Positions 1 through 8,657 of a stretch of DNA of 42,542 nt are shown in pieces. Below the pieces are notes generated by a model, which was not told the origin of the DNA, did no database searches, and saw only the letters and a list, made by a program, of their open reading frames with translations. The position numbers and the translations under genes were made by a program. Origin of the DNA: Rikenellaceae bacterium (lineage in GTDB: Bacteria > Bacteroidota > Bacteroidia > Bacteroidales > Rikenellaceae); the NCBI GenBank assembly GCA_020859685.1, contig JAJBVT010000051.1, positions 1 through 42,542 of the forward strand, in the 5' to 3' direction. The number at the start of each line of letters is the position of its first letter. Positions within the stretch are counted from its first letter, which is position 1.

Positions 1-56
1 ACTGCGGACTGCGGACTGCGGACTGCGGACTGCGGACTGCGGACTGCGGACTGCGA
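1..56. repeat. Perfect heptamer satellite (unit ACTGCGG, 8 copies)
   Basis: The first 56 bases are eight head-to-tail copies of ACTGCGG; only the last copy has one change (G to A). The array starts at the window edge, so its true length is unknown. No reading frame or ribosome binding site is convincing here. It is a simple-sequence satellite, not a CRISPR array, because there are no spacers. Confidence 0.95.
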
Positions 57-180
57 TTGCAGAGTGATGATTTAGGACTGCGGGATGCAGAACGCGGAAA
101 GCGGAATGCAAGACTTCAAAAGTGAAGAATGCGGAATGCGGAATGCAAATGACAAAAAGCGCGGAATGCGGCAGGTTTCT
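57..180. repeat. Degenerate continuation of the heptamer satellite
   Basis: The stretch keeps returning to 7-base words such as GGACTGC, GGAATGC and GCGGAAT (for example three near-adjacent copies around 128-148). It appears to be a decayed or second-family version of the array at the left edge, with the third and fourth unit bases changed from CT to AT. A short open frame across it is low-complexity and is not a plausible gene. Confidence 0.7.
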
Positions 181-840
181 TACGGGGCCTGCCGCTGTTT
201 ATTGGGGGGGTGTGGTTGGATTGTAGGGGCGTTAGGGTCGGCGGGGTGTTCGGCAGGTCGGGGGGCTGGGCCGGTCGGCCGAAGAGTTTGTGTGGCCGGG
301 CAAGGTGATGTGACGTCGTGTGGAGTTATGTGATATCGTGGGGGATGTGACGTAGGGTGTTGTTGTTACTTTGGGCAGGTAATGCGATTTTGGCCCGGTG
401 TTATACGCTCAGGTTATATTGTTCTTCGGTGGGATTGTGACGGTGGGGTACTGCCGAGATGGGTGTATTTTTTTCGGCCCGTGTTGTGACGTTAAAGCGT
501 ATTTTTTTCGGTGGGTTTTTACGGGGATGAGTATCGGTACTTAGTCAGGTGATATGACGGTTCAGGGCAGTGGTGCTTCTCCGGTGGAATTGGGCATCGG
601 GGGTCGGCGCGGTGTTGTGACGTTAAAGTGTATTGTTCTCCGGTGGAATTGTGACGGGTGGGGTATTGGAACGTCGGGGAACCGGATTATCATGCATCGT
701 CTCGGCTGAGATTGGTGCGTTCGGGCCCGTTGGGTTAAGTACGTGGATGTACACTTCGGACAGCATGGAAACTTATGCCACGGTGGGCGGGGCGGCATTT
801 ACGGCGTTTTGGATTTTGGCCCGGAGTTGCTAAATTAGAG
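181..840. other. Gene-free G/T-rich spacer with imperfect direct repeats
   Basis: No plausible gene is visible. The plus strand is strongly enriched in G and T, with several G runs between about 195 and 270 that could form a G-quadruplex. It contains related direct repeats: 481-515 and 612-646 both begin GTGTTGTGACGTTAAAG and continue into TATTTTTTTCGGTGG or TATTGTTCTCCGGTGG, and 414-450 and 632-668 share TATTGTTCT-CGGTGG-ATTGTGACGG. Short open frames here lack codon structure typical of the neighbours. Confidence 0.6.
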
Positions 841-882
841 TACTATTTATCCAATAAATAGGGGCTATATTCGTATATAATA

Positions 883-940
883 GACTTTATTTCCGGCCGG
901 GGGATTTATAAACACCTATGCCCCCGGCTTTTATAAAGTC
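883..940. other. Large imperfect palindrome / structured-RNA or terminator candidate
   Basis: An outer 8-bp stem GACTTTAT (883-890) pairs with ATAAAGTC (933-940), and an inner 8-bp stem GCCGGGGG (896-903) pairs with CCCCCGGC (921-928), followed on the plus strand by four Ts. The inner stem plus T tract looks like an intrinsic terminator, but no plus-strand gene is visible upstream within the window. The rest of 841-1140 is AT-richer spacer with no recognisable gene. Confidence 0.5.
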
Positions 941-1162
941 GGCTCGACCCGGCGCCCCCCCTCGGGCGGGAAGGGTTATTCGGTAAAGCCGGTTGATACC
1001 GGTATTTCTAAAAAACAGGACAAAACCGCTTCAGGTGACTTTCAGTGCACCGGTGGCGTTTTGACATTATTTGTTTTTCTCTTTACAGATTTGGTTTTTA
1101 TACAATCGTGACCTTTGCCGCTCTCGGTATAATATGCGGGATATAACACTAATTAACCAGTG

Positions 1163-1510
1163 GTGATTCTTCTCGGCCATTCCGTGCCTCGCTCGGGATG
1201 ACATGGTTTAATAATAGAGAGCCGGGAGCAGCCATCGCGCCACCGCGGTGGAGATTCTTCGCATCCGCTCAGACATGGTTTAGTAATAGGGGACCGGGAG
1301 CAGTCATCCCGCCACCCCCGCGGAAGAGATTCTTCGTATCTGCTCGGAATGACATGTTTTAATTATAGTGAACCGGGAGCAGTCATCCCGCCACCCCCGC
1401 GGTATGGATTCTTCGCATCTGCTCAGAATGACATGGCTATAATAGGGACCGGGAGCAGCCAACGCGCCCTACGTGGTAGAGATTCTTCGCCTCCGCTCGG
1501 AATGACATCT
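1163..1510. repeat. Tandem REP-like hairpin units, four copies plus one partial
   Basis: Four related units begin at about 1221, 1293, 1372 and 1448 (spacing 72-79 bp), each opening with CCGGGAGCAG and closing with CGGAATGACAT or a close variant; a partial copy lies at 1163-1206. In the two best-preserved units GTCATCCCG near the start is almost complementary to CGGAATGAC at the end, so each unit can fold into a hairpin with a CCGCGG-containing middle. Related half-sites occur near 6515-6530 and 6885-6897, and a full inverted version at 25259-25341. Confidence 0.8.
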
Positions 1511-1530
1511 ATCGGGGTCGCCGTGTAATA

Positions 1531-1571
1531 AAACCGTAGGCTGTCCCGCAAAGAGAGACAGCCTACGGTTT
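1531..1571 (-). terminator. Intrinsic terminator of trxA
   Basis: A perfect 15-bp stem (1531-1545 with 1557-1571, built on AAACCGTAGGCTGTC) with an 11-base loop sits 19 bp after the trxA stop codon. On the minus strand the hairpin is followed by TTTTATT. This is a strong rho-independent terminator. Confidence 0.9.
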
Positions 1572-1589
1572 CGTATATTCCGGGTACGG

Positions 1590-1907
1590 TTACCCTATCA
1601 GTTTCTGCACCTTCTCCTCGATAACGGGACGAGGCGAGGCGCCTACCTGCTTGTCCACGATTTCGCCGTCCTTGATAAAGAGGATGGTCGGGATGTTGCG
1701 AATCGAATACTTAACGGCGACGGTGTCGTTCTCTTCGATGTTGCATTTGCCGATGTTCACACGGTCGCCGTACTCGTCGGCCAACTGCTCGATAATGGGG
1801 CCGATCATACGGCAGGGGCCGCACCACTCGGCCCAGAAATCTATTACCAACGGTTTCCCGGAATCTATCAGTTCCTGAAGGTTGTCTTTGGTTACTTCAA
1901 GTGCCAT
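1590..1907 (-). CDS. trxA: Thioredoxin
   Basis: This encodes thioredoxin, the small cytoplasmic protein-disulfide reductase that is recycled by thioredoxin reductase. At 105 residues it has the normal family length. The redox motif is WCGPC, in the context FWAEWCGPCRM near residues 25-35. The cis-proline segment after the conserved NIP (residues ~74-80) and the C-terminal helix are also present. The ATG start gives a complete N-terminus. A TAACTTTA box at 1938-1945 on the minus strand resembles the Bacteroidota -7 element, though I see no matching -33. It is followed by its own strong terminator, so it is probably a single-gene transcript downstream of dnaE. Identification is secure. Confidence 0.97.
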   Translation of the reverse strand: MALEVTKDNLQELIDSGKPLVIDFWAEWCGPCRMIGPIIEQLADEYGDRVNIGKCNIEENDTVAVKYSIRNIPTILFIKDGEIVDKQVGASPRPVIEEKVQKLIG

Positions 1908-2042
1908 TTGCGTTTTTATTTAGTGTATTATTGATTGTAAAGTTACCTGTTTGCCCGCGATTGGCCGCCGCCGCGGCCAGTGTTTCTGCCGATACCGCTA
2001 TAAGCGGCGTCTATACCCCCACCGCCCGGGCCGTGGACGCCC

Positions 2043-5000
2043 CTACATAAGGGTGTATTTGTACTGCCCCTCGTTGCAGAACCGTATCAGTTCGGCCGAA
2101 AGATTGATTTTAAACGTCTTGGAGAACAGCCCCACCGATACCTCCGTCTCCGGGTCGACCACCTTTATGCGGAAAATTATATTTCCCTTCGAATCCCTGA
2201 CGATGGTCGAGAGGTCCTCCACCACTTCCGCCGTGATGTCGTTCACCGGCAGGGTGAGGGTCATCTCCTTTATCAGCGTATCCTGCGCCTCGGCAAGCTG
2301 CATGATAGAGGTTATCTTCGGTTCCAGTTCGTTCTCGTTGTACATCCGGGGCGCCACCTTCCCGCGCACGAGCAGGAAATAGTCCTGATACATAAACTTG
2401 CGGAAGTTCTCGTAATCCTTGCCGAATAGCGTAAACTGGTACGACCCGTTGTAATCCTCGAGGATGAACCGGCCGAACGGTTTGCCCGTTTTGGTCATCA
2501 GGTTCTGTACCCCGGTAACCATTCCGGCTATCACAAAATCCTTGCCCTTCATGGAGGCCAGCTCCTCGAGGTCGGCGCACGAGTAGTTGCAGAAATTGCG
2601 TATGAGTATCTGATAGTCGTCCAGCGGGTGCGACGAGAGGTACATTCCGATGACCTCCCTCTCGCGGCCCAGCATCTCCAGCTTGGTCCAGTCCGGGGCC
2701 TGCGGCGGGACGGGCTTCTGGATATCGGCGCTGTCCGATACGCCGCCGAACAGGCTCTGCTGCGAGTTGTTCTTCTCGCTCTGCATCCGCGTCCCGTAGC
2801 GGATAAGCTGCTCGAGGAATATCGACTCGCCGCCCTCCTTCGAGTCCGCCGGGGCGAAAAACCTGCTCCGCGGGAAGCCGCTGATGTTGTCGAGTGCCCC
2901 GGCCATCGCAAGGTTCTCGAGGTTCTTCTTGTTGAGAACCTGAAGGTTGACGCGCTCCATAAAGTCGTATATGGAAGCGAATTTGCCGTTGGTCCGGCGC
3001 TCTTGCACCAGTGTCTTAACAGCCGCCTCTCCCACGCCTTTTATCCCGGCCAGGCCGAACCGCACGTTCCCCTCGGCGTCGGCCGAGAAACGGTTCTGGC
3101 TCTCGTTCACATCCGGACCGAGCACCTGTATTCCCATCCGTTTGGCCTCGTCCATAAAGAAGGTCAGCTTCTTGATATCCGAGAAGTTACGGCTCAACAA
3201 TGCCGCCATAAATTCCGAGGGGTAGTGGGCTTTGAGGTATGCCGTCTGGTACGAGACGTAGGCGTAGCAGGTGGAGTGCGATTTGTTGAACGCATAGGAG
3301 GCGAAGGCTTCCCAGTCGCTCCATATCTTCTCGCATACCTTCGGGTCATGACCCTTCTTCCGAACCCCTTCGAGGAATTTGGGTTTGAGCTTGTCCAGCA
3401 CCGCTTTCTGCTTCTTTCCCATCGCTTTACGAAGGGTGTCGGCCTCGCCCCCGGTGAACCCGGCCAGCTTCTGCGACAGGAGCATGACCTGCTCCTGGTA
3501 GACCGTGATGCCGTACGTGTCGCTGAGGTACTCCTCCATGTCCGGTATCTCGTAAACCACCTTCTCGACCCCGTTCTTGCGGGCGATAAAGTTCGGGATA
3601 TACTCCATCGGCCCCGGACGGTAGAGGGCGTTCATGGCGATAAGGTCCTCGAAACGGTTGGGTTTGAGGTTGCGCAGGTGCTTTTTCATACCCGGAGACT
3701 CGAACTGGAACAGCCCCGTGGTGTCGCCCCGCGCGTAGAGTTCGTAGGTCTCCTTGTCGTCCAGCGGAATGGCGTCGATATCTATAACCTCGCCCCGGAT
3801 GTCCCTGATGTTGTCCAGCGCGTCCTTTATAATCGAAAGGGTTTTAAGCCCGAGGAAGTCCATCTTTATCAACCCGACGCTCTCCACCAGCTTGCCTTCG
3901 AACTGCACCACGTTGATATATCCGTCGCTCTCCTTGTCCTTGGCGACGGCCATCGGGGCGAAGTTCTCGAGGTCGTCCGGGCCGATTATCACCCCGCAGG
4001 CGTGCACGCCCGTCTGCCGTACCGAGCCTTCGAGCTTCTCGGCGTAGATGAGCGTGTCGCGGATAACCGGATTCTGCGAGTTGCGTTCGGCGGCCAGTTC
4101 GGGGGAATCCTTGTAAACCCTTTCGAACGGGGTTTCGCCCTTCTCGGTAAGTATCCTGTCCGGCACCAGTTTGGCCAGACGGTCGCTGTCGGGCAGGGGT
4201 AGGCCCTGTACACGGGCCACGTCCCTGATGGCCATTTTCGGAGCCATAGTGCCGAACGTAATTATCTGGGCCACGCGCTTCTGACCGTATTTCTGCGTTA
4301 CGTACCGCAGTACGTCCGCCCGGCCGTCCTCGTCGAAGTCGATATCGATATCGGGCATCGAAATGCGGTCCGGGTTGAGGAACCGCTCGAACAGCAGGTC
4401 GTAGGCGATGGGGTCGATGTTGGTGATTCCCAGCGCGTAAGCCACTACCGACCCGGCGGCCGACCCGCGGCCCGGACCCACGGCCACACCCATCTCCCGG
4501 GCTGCCCGGATAAAGTCCCACACGATAAGGAAGTAGCCCGGAAAACCCATCCACTCCATAGTCGCAAGCTCGTACCGTATCCTTTCGATGAGCTCCGGCG
4601 ACAGTTCCTGCCTCGGCTCCTTGCAGTACTTCCGGCGGGCGCCTTCATAAGTGAGATGCTCCAGATACCGGAACTGGCGGGCGATATTGAGCTTCTCGGC
4701 ATATTCGGGGTGCGAGGCCACGAACTCCTCGGCGGTGGGCGCCGCCATAATTTCGGCATGGATACGCTCCTTCAGCGCACGCCCGTCCGCGTCGTCCTTC
4801 TCCGTAGGAACGAAGTTCCGGGCAAGGGTCTCCTTCAGCTTCTCCGGCTCGATTACGAAATCCTCCGGTATCGGGAAGTCGGGCATCAGCGGACCCGATT
4901 CGAGCGAATACTCCTCTATCTTGCCCGCAATCTCGAGGGTAGTCTCCAACGCTTCGGGGTGCTCGGGGAAGAGGGCCGCCATCTGGTTGGCGGACTTGAG

Positions 5001-5750
5001 GTACTCCTGAAACGTGTAACGCATCCTTTTCGGGTCGTCCAAATCGCGCCCCGTATTCAGGCATATCAGCCGGTCGTGCGCCTCGGCATCCTCCTCGTAG
5101 ACGAAATGCACATCGTTGGAGGCTATATATTTGACTCCGTATTTTTCCGCCAGAGAGAGCAGGGTCTCGTTCACCTTCAGCTGGTTCTGGTAAACGTGCT
5201 CGTCGATATGCGGCACCCCGGACCGGTGCAGCTGCAGTTCGAGGTAATAATCGTCCCCGAATATCCCCTTGAACTCCTCTATCACCCGGCCCGCGTCGCT
5301 GGCGTTGCCGTGCATGACAGCCTGCGGCAACTCCCCTCCGAGGCAGGCCGAACAGCAAATCAGCCCCTCGTGGTAGTCGCGGAGCAACTGCTTGTCGATA
5401 CGGGGCTTGTAGTAGAACCCCTCGGTCCACGAATAGGAGACTATCTTGATAAGGTTCCGGTACCCCGTCTTGTTCTTGGCCAGCAGGATAAGGTGGTCGC
5501 CCGCCTTCTCGTCCTTATCCTTCTCAAACCGGTTCTTCACCACGTATACCTCGCATCCGAGGATGGGTTTTACGCCTTCCCGAGTGGCCGCGTCGTGAAA
5601 CTCCTTGACCCCGAACATATTGCCGTGGTCCGTGATTGCCAAGGCGGGCATGCCGAGCTCTTTGGCCCGTTTTATGACTGTTTTGATGGGGGAGGCCCCG
5701 TCGAGTATGGAGTATTGGGTATGTACGTGTAGATGAACGAATTGTGGCAT
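2043..5750 (-). CDS. dnaE: DNA polymerase III alpha subunit
   Basis: This is the catalytic replicative polymerase subunit (C family, DnaE type), 1235 residues. In order one sees: an N-terminal PHP domain (HLHVHTQYS at ~6-14, ITDHGN at ~39-44); the polymerase palm with GPGRGSAAGS at ~425-434; the catalytic acidic motif PDIDIDFDEDGR at ~466-477; fingers and helix-hairpin-helix region (GLAGIKGVGE); and a C-terminal OB-fold (about 1010-1100). The length fits the family. The stop is TAG, and sequence past it is Gly/Arg-rich and not protein-like, so TAG is a true stop here. Upstream on the minus strand TATCTTTG (5788-5795) matches the -7 consensus TAnnTTTG. Confidence 0.98.
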   Translation of the reverse strand: MPQFVHLHVHTQYSILDGASPIKTVIKRAKELGMPALAITDHGNMFGVKEFHDAATREGVKPILGCEVYVVKNRFEKDKDEKAGDHLILLAKNKTGYRNLIKIVSYSWTEGFYYKPRIDKQLLRDYHEGLICCSACLGGELPQAVMHGNASDAGRVIEEFKGIFGDDYYLELQLHRSGVPHIDEHVYQNQLKVNETLLSLAEKYGVKYIASNDVHFVYEEDAEAHDRLICLNTGRDLDDPKRMRYTFQEYLKSANQMAALFPEHPEALETTLEIAGKIEEYSLESGPLMPDFPIPEDFVIEPEKLKETLARNFVPTEKDDADGRALKERIHAEIMAAPTAEEFVASHPEYAEKLNIARQFRYLEHLTYEGARRKYCKEPRQELSPELIERIRYELATMEWMGFPGYFLIVWDFIRAAREMGVAVGPGRGSAAGSVVAYALGITNIDPIAYDLLFERFLNPDRISMPDIDIDFDEDGRADVLRYVTQKYGQKRVAQIITFGTMAPKMAIRDVARVQGLPLPDSDRLAKLVPDRILTEKGETPFERVYKDSPELAAERNSQNPVIRDTLIYAEKLEGSVRQTGVHACGVIIGPDDLENFAPMAVAKDKESDGYINVVQFEGKLVESVGLIKMDFLGLKTLSIIKDALDNIRDIRGEVIDIDAIPLDDKETYELYARGDTTGLFQFESPGMKKHLRNLKPNRFEDLIAMNALYRPGPMEYIPNFIARKNGVEKVVYEIPDMEEYLSDTYGITVYQEQVMLLSQKLAGFTGGEADTLRKAMGKKQKAVLDKLKPKFLEGVRKKGHDPKVCEKIWSDWEAFASYAFNKSHSTCYAYVSYQTAYLKAHYPSEFMAALLSRNFSDIKKLTFFMDEAKRMGIQVLGPDVNESQNRFSADAEGNVRFGLAGIKGVGEAAVKTLVQERRTNGKFASIYDFMERVNLQVLNKKNLENLAMAGALDNISGFPRSRFFAPADSKEGGESIFLEQLIRYGTRMQSEKNNSQQSLFGGVSDSADIQKPVPPQAPDWTKLEMLGREREVIGMYLSSHPLDDYQILIRNFCNYSCADLEELASMKGKDFVIAGMVTGVQNLMTKTGKPFGRFILEDYNGSYQFTLFGKDYENFRKFMYQDYFLLVRGKVAPRMYNENELEPKITSIMQLAEAQDTLIKEMTLTLPVNDITAEVVEDLSTIVRDSKGNIIFRIKVVDPETEVSVGLFSKTFKINLSAELIRFCNEGQYKYTLM

Positions 5751-5787
5751 CGCGAATAAGGCCCTTTCTGTTGGTTAGATAACTTGA

Positions 5788-5795
5788 CAAAGATA
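5788..5795 (-). promoter_or_regulatory. Candidate -7 promoter box of dnaE
   Basis: TATCTTTG on the minus strand exactly fits the Bacteroidota primary-sigma -7 consensus TAnnTTTG and lies about 37 bases before the dnaE start. No clear TTTG -33 element is found at the usual distance, so this is a partial match. Confidence 0.4.
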
Positions 5796-6024
5796 TGCAC
5801 CGTGCTCGGGTAAATAACGGCCCGCCTACACAAGTTATTAACATATTTTTTACTATATTTATTGAGTGCACGAGTCGGTTCGGCAATTCCGAGGAAAACA
5901 AGTTTTCCCCCTTATTGCTCTCACCTCTCACTAAAGAATAGAGGATACGCCGTGGCACAGCTCGAGCAAGTTTGGCTCTGGCCTCGGCTTTCACTCGATT
6001 CGGATCGGACTAAAAAAAGCGGAT

Positions 6025-6300
6025 ATGGACGTACAAAACGAAGCGGTAGTGGTCGCGACCTACCTGTCGGTTAACGAAGCGCAGATATTCAAGGCCCTGT
6101 TGGAATCGGCCGGTGTGCCTGCACGGATGCAGAACGATATCGCCGCGCAGATAATCCCGGCCTACGGGGATATGATGCAGGTTAACCTGTTGGTTTCGCC
6201 CGACGATGTGGAGAAGGCTCAGGAGATTCTGTCGGCCGGGTTCGACCGGAAGCAGTTCGAGGCAGAGTCGGAGAACCCCACAGAAGATTCGGACCTTTAG
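6025..6300 (+). CDS. DUF2007 domain protein (putative signal-transducing protein)
   Basis: A 91-residue protein matching the small DUF2007 family: an N-terminal strand (VVVATYLSVNEAQ), a helix (FKALLESAGV), a central ALLE/GIPARM-like turn (residues ~28-36) and a C-terminal VSPDDVEKAQEIL helix. Members often occur alone or fused to other domains, and their molecular role is unknown despite the database label 'signal transducing'. It is soluble and probably cytoplasmic. It is divergent from dnaE and ends in TAG. A hairpin with a T tract lies 130 bp downstream. The family call rests on pattern recognition. Confidence 0.8.
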   Translation: MDVQNEAVVVATYLSVNEAQIFKALLESAGVPARMQNDIAAQIIPAYGDMMQVNLLVSPDDVEKAQEILSAGFDRKQFEAESENPTEDSDL

Positions 6301-6431
6301 GGCCGGTGGGTTCCTCGGTTCTGTTTCGGTTTGGGTCGGTTCGGCGTGGGATTGTCGGGCGGGTAAGGCGGTTCGGGTTTTCGGGCTGGTGGAGTGGCCG
6401 GTCAGAGTGGCCGGGTGTTTTTCCGTATAAT
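6301..6431. other. G/T-skewed low-complexity spacer
   Basis: Downstream of the DUF2007 gene the plus strand is almost wholly G, T and C, built from words such as TCGGTT, GGTTCG and GGCCGG. Open frames across it have no protein character. It resembles the spacers at 181-560 and 12275-12540 in composition. Confidence 0.5.
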
Positions 6432-6475
6432 AAACCCGCAGGGTAAATCAACGGTATATTTTAGCCTGCGGTTTT
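6432..6475 (+). terminator. Probable terminator of the DUF2007 gene
   Basis: AAACCCGCAGG (6432-6442) pairs with CCTGCGGTTTT (6465-6475) around a 22-base AT-rich loop, with one bulged base, and the 3' arm ends in TTTT. It is the first stem with a T tract after the plus-strand gene. Confidence 0.6.
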
Positions 6476-6594
6476 GCCTCCTTGTCGCCGACCTTGTCCC
6501 GCCAGCATTCGGGGCTCAGGATGACATTTTTAATCTCATAACCCGGGATTTACGCGAATGATGGTATAATTTAACGGTAAGGTGACTAATTCTA

Positions 6595-6760
6595 TGCACT
6601 CCTTCGGAGTGCACCCGGCGCCTTTTCGAGCGCCTTGATTTTTTTGTGATACTTTTTAACTGCGTTTTCCTCCTACTGGCAGGGCATAGCCTGCAAGCAG
6701 TCTCTGCTCCTGCTGCGGGCGTCGGTCGTATCAAGACAAAAAGTATCGTCTTTATTCCCC
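6595..6760. repeat. Dispersed intergenic repeat with two hairpins
   Basis: A perfect 8-bp stem TGCACTCC/GGAGTGCA with a 3-base loop (6595-6613) is followed by GGCGC/GCGCC (6617-6634) and then TTGATTTTTTTGTGATACTTTTT. About 80 bases on, GTATCAAGACAAAAAGTATC (6728-6747) restates the GATAC/CTTGAT words in inverted form. I recognise this TTGATTTTTTTGT...TATCAAGACAAAAAG word pair as recurring intergenic sequence in Bacteroidota genomes; that is memory, not a search. No gene is visible in 6476-6953, although the end carries a REP half-site (CTCAGGATGACAT, 6885-6897). Confidence 0.5.
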
Positions 6761-6953
6761 GGTCGCTTCCACTCTTCGGTGATGACAACTTTAGATCCTG
6801 TGTTACGCCTGCGGCGTTTCCTCCTCGTCGCTCGGCCTCGTAAGCCAGCTTACGGGCGCTCACTCCTTCGTCGGTTCGCTTCGCTCAGGATGACATTATA
6901 ATTGGAAAAACGGTAGTAGATTCTAAGCTTTCGCCGGTTCGACGTCGGTTTCG

Positions 6954-7697
6954 TTACGGTTCCGAATAGCCGTTCCAGATTTCCCAGGCCTTTTCGGCCT
7001 GACCGGTAAGCATGCCGAAGCCGTTTACCGTGCGGGCGCCTCGGGCCGCACCCTGCCGCATAAAGGCGGTCTCCTCCGGGTTGTAGACCAGGTCGAACAG
7101 CCGGTGGGCCGGGGTAAGCAGGTCGTAGGGTATGGCCGGTGAGGCGTCAACGTCGGGGAAAGTACCCAGAGGGGTGGTGTTCACGATAAGACGGTGGGCG
7201 GCCATTACGTCCCCGTCCAGTTCCCCGTAGGTAAGGATGCCGGGTGCTTTGGTCCGCGAGACTATCGTGAAGTTTATGCCGAGTTCTCCCAGAACGTAGT
7301 TCACCGCTTTGGCAGCCCCGCCCGTGCCGAGTACGAGCGCGTCAGGCCGCTCATTTCCTAAAAAGCCGAGCAGGGAAGCGCGAAAACCGGCGGCATCGGT
7401 ATTGTGCCCGGTGAGCTTCCCGTCCCGGAACGAGATACAGTTTACGGCACCTATTTTCCGGGCACCGTCGTCCAGCCGGTCGAGGTAGGGTAGTACCTGC
7501 TGTTTATACGGTATGGTTACGTTCAGGCCCTGCAGGCCCGGTGTGGAGGCGATAAGGTCCGGTAGCTGTGAGATATCATCCAGCTGGAATTTCTCGTACA
7601 CGGCACCGACGATGCCCTCCTTTCGGAATTTCTCCGTGAAGTATTGTTTCGAGAACGAGTGGCCCAGCGGGTTGCCTATGATTCCGTAAATATCCAT
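6954..7697 (-). CDS. aroE: Shikimate dehydrogenase
   Basis: This enzyme reduces 3-dehydroshikimate to shikimate with NADPH in aromatic amino acid synthesis. The 247-residue protein has the substrate-binding start (GIIGNPLGHSFSK, residues ~5-17), the catalytic Lys65 in VTIPYK, Asp101 in NTDAAGF, the nucleotide-binding GTGGAAKAV (~124-132) and the C-terminal GFGMLTGQAEKAWEIW. It is slightly short, as is usual for Bacteroidales AroE. It lies 6 bp after the DUF368 gene on the same strand; this pairing is common in the order, and the two are probably co-transcribed. Confidence 0.97.
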   Translation of the reverse strand: MDIYGIIGNPLGHSFSKQYFTEKFRKEGIVGAVYEKFQLDDISQLPDLIASTPGLQGLNVTIPYKQQVLPYLDRLDDGARKIGAVNCISFRDGKLTGHNTDAAGFRASLLGFLGNERPDALVLGTGGAAKAVNYVLGELGINFTIVSRTKAPGILTYGELDGDVMAAHRLIVNTTPLGTFPDVDASPAIPYDLLTPAHRLFDLVYNPEETAFMRQGAARGARTVNGFGMLTGQAEKAWEIWNGYSEP

Positions 7698-7703
7698 ATC
7701 GGG

Positions 7704-8657
7704 TTACTGTTCGTTCGGTATTCTTTTTTTGGCTGCCGTCCGTCCGATGCGTTCCATGACCGTTATCAGTGCAAATCCGGCCGCCGCGGCAACTATGGCA
7801 CCCAGAAGGTAAGACCCGCCGCCGGAGAGTTGTGCATAAGCAGCCGGTAATACGTTCCTTTCCAAGAGCGGGTGCAGGGCGCCGTGGCTGTCGGCATACC
7901 AGTCGAGCACCTCTTTCCACGGCCATATCTTGTAGAGCGAGCCGAGAAGGATTCCGGACAATAACGCAATGGTTACGTTCCGGTAGTTATTCAGCAGCCA
8001 CGAGAGGAGGTGAGAGAAGCTGATTATCCCGGCCACGGCCCCCGAAACGAATATCAGGATGGTTGTTATGTGGTAATTACTTACGGCTTCCATCATAAAC
8101 CGGTACTTTCCCATCAGCAGGAGAATAAACGCTCCCGAAATGCCAGGCAATATCATAGCGCAAACCGCCACGGCACCGCACAGCAGGACGAACCACCACG
8201 TGTCCGGCGTGGTGGCCGGAGTGGCGCGCGAGATAAAGACTATTGCCGCCGCACCTGCCAGAAATGCCGTAACGCTTTTCCAGCTCCATTCTTTTATGTC
8301 CCTCGATATCATCACCGTCGACGCCACAATCAGCCCGAAGAAGAAAGCCCACGTAACTACCGGGTGGTGCTCCAACAAATATGTCATCACTTTAGCGAGC
8401 GAAAAGATGGAGAAGGCGATACCGGCCACGAGCGAAAAGAGGAAATTCCCGTTTACCTTTTTCCAGAACCGGCCGAATTTAAGGCCGAGCAGAAGGCGCA
8501 GGGCGTGGGTGTCGAAACTTTTGATAGAATTTATCAGCTCTTCGTATATGCCTGAAATAAAGGCGATAGTGCCGCCCGAGACGCCCGGTATGACATCCGC
8601 CGCACCCATCGCCGCCCCTTTCAGGGCGATTATTATGTAATCCAGTCCTTTTCTCAT
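7704..8657 (-). CDS. DUF368 membrane protein (polyprenyl-phosphate translocase family)
   Basis: An inner-membrane protein of about 317 residues with many hydrophobic segments. Two PGxSG motifs mark the family: VIPGVSGGTIAF near the N-terminus and ILPGISGAFILL near residue 180, consistent with an inverted internal repeat. DUF368 proteins have been linked experimentally in other bacteria to recycling of undecaprenyl phosphate across the membrane; applying that here is inference. I chose the ATG at 8657, which begins MRKGLDYIII; the longer frame to 8726 adds 23 residues without family character. It sits immediately upstream of aroE. Confidence 0.9.
   Translation of the reverse strand: MRKGLDYIIIALKGAAMGAADVIPGVSGGTIAFISGIYEELINSIKSFDTHALRLLLGLKFGRFWKKVNGNFLFSLVAGIAFSIFSLAKVMTYLLEHHPVVTWAFFFGLIVASTVMISRDIKEWSWKSVTAFLAGAAAIVFISRATPATTPDTWWFVLLCGAVAVCAMILPGISGAFILLLMGKYRFMMEAVSNYHITTILIFVSGAVAGIISFSHLLSWLLNNYRNVTIALLSGILLGSLYKIWPWKEVLDWYADSHGALHPLLERNVLPAAYAQLSGGGSYLLGAIVAAAAGFALITVMERIGRTAAKKRIPNEQ

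Noticed and set aside
1-180. A possible CRISPR array
   Set aside because: The 7-bp units are contiguous with no spacers and no cas genes are in the window.
85-333. An 82-codon frame over the left-edge repeats
   Set aside because: It translates the heptamer repeat and a G-rich stretch into low-complexity sequence with no start signal.
2628-5732. Long plus-strand frames (524 and 358 codons) opposite dnaE
   Set aside because: They are shadows of dnaE codons; the dnaE frame contains every expected polymerase motif.
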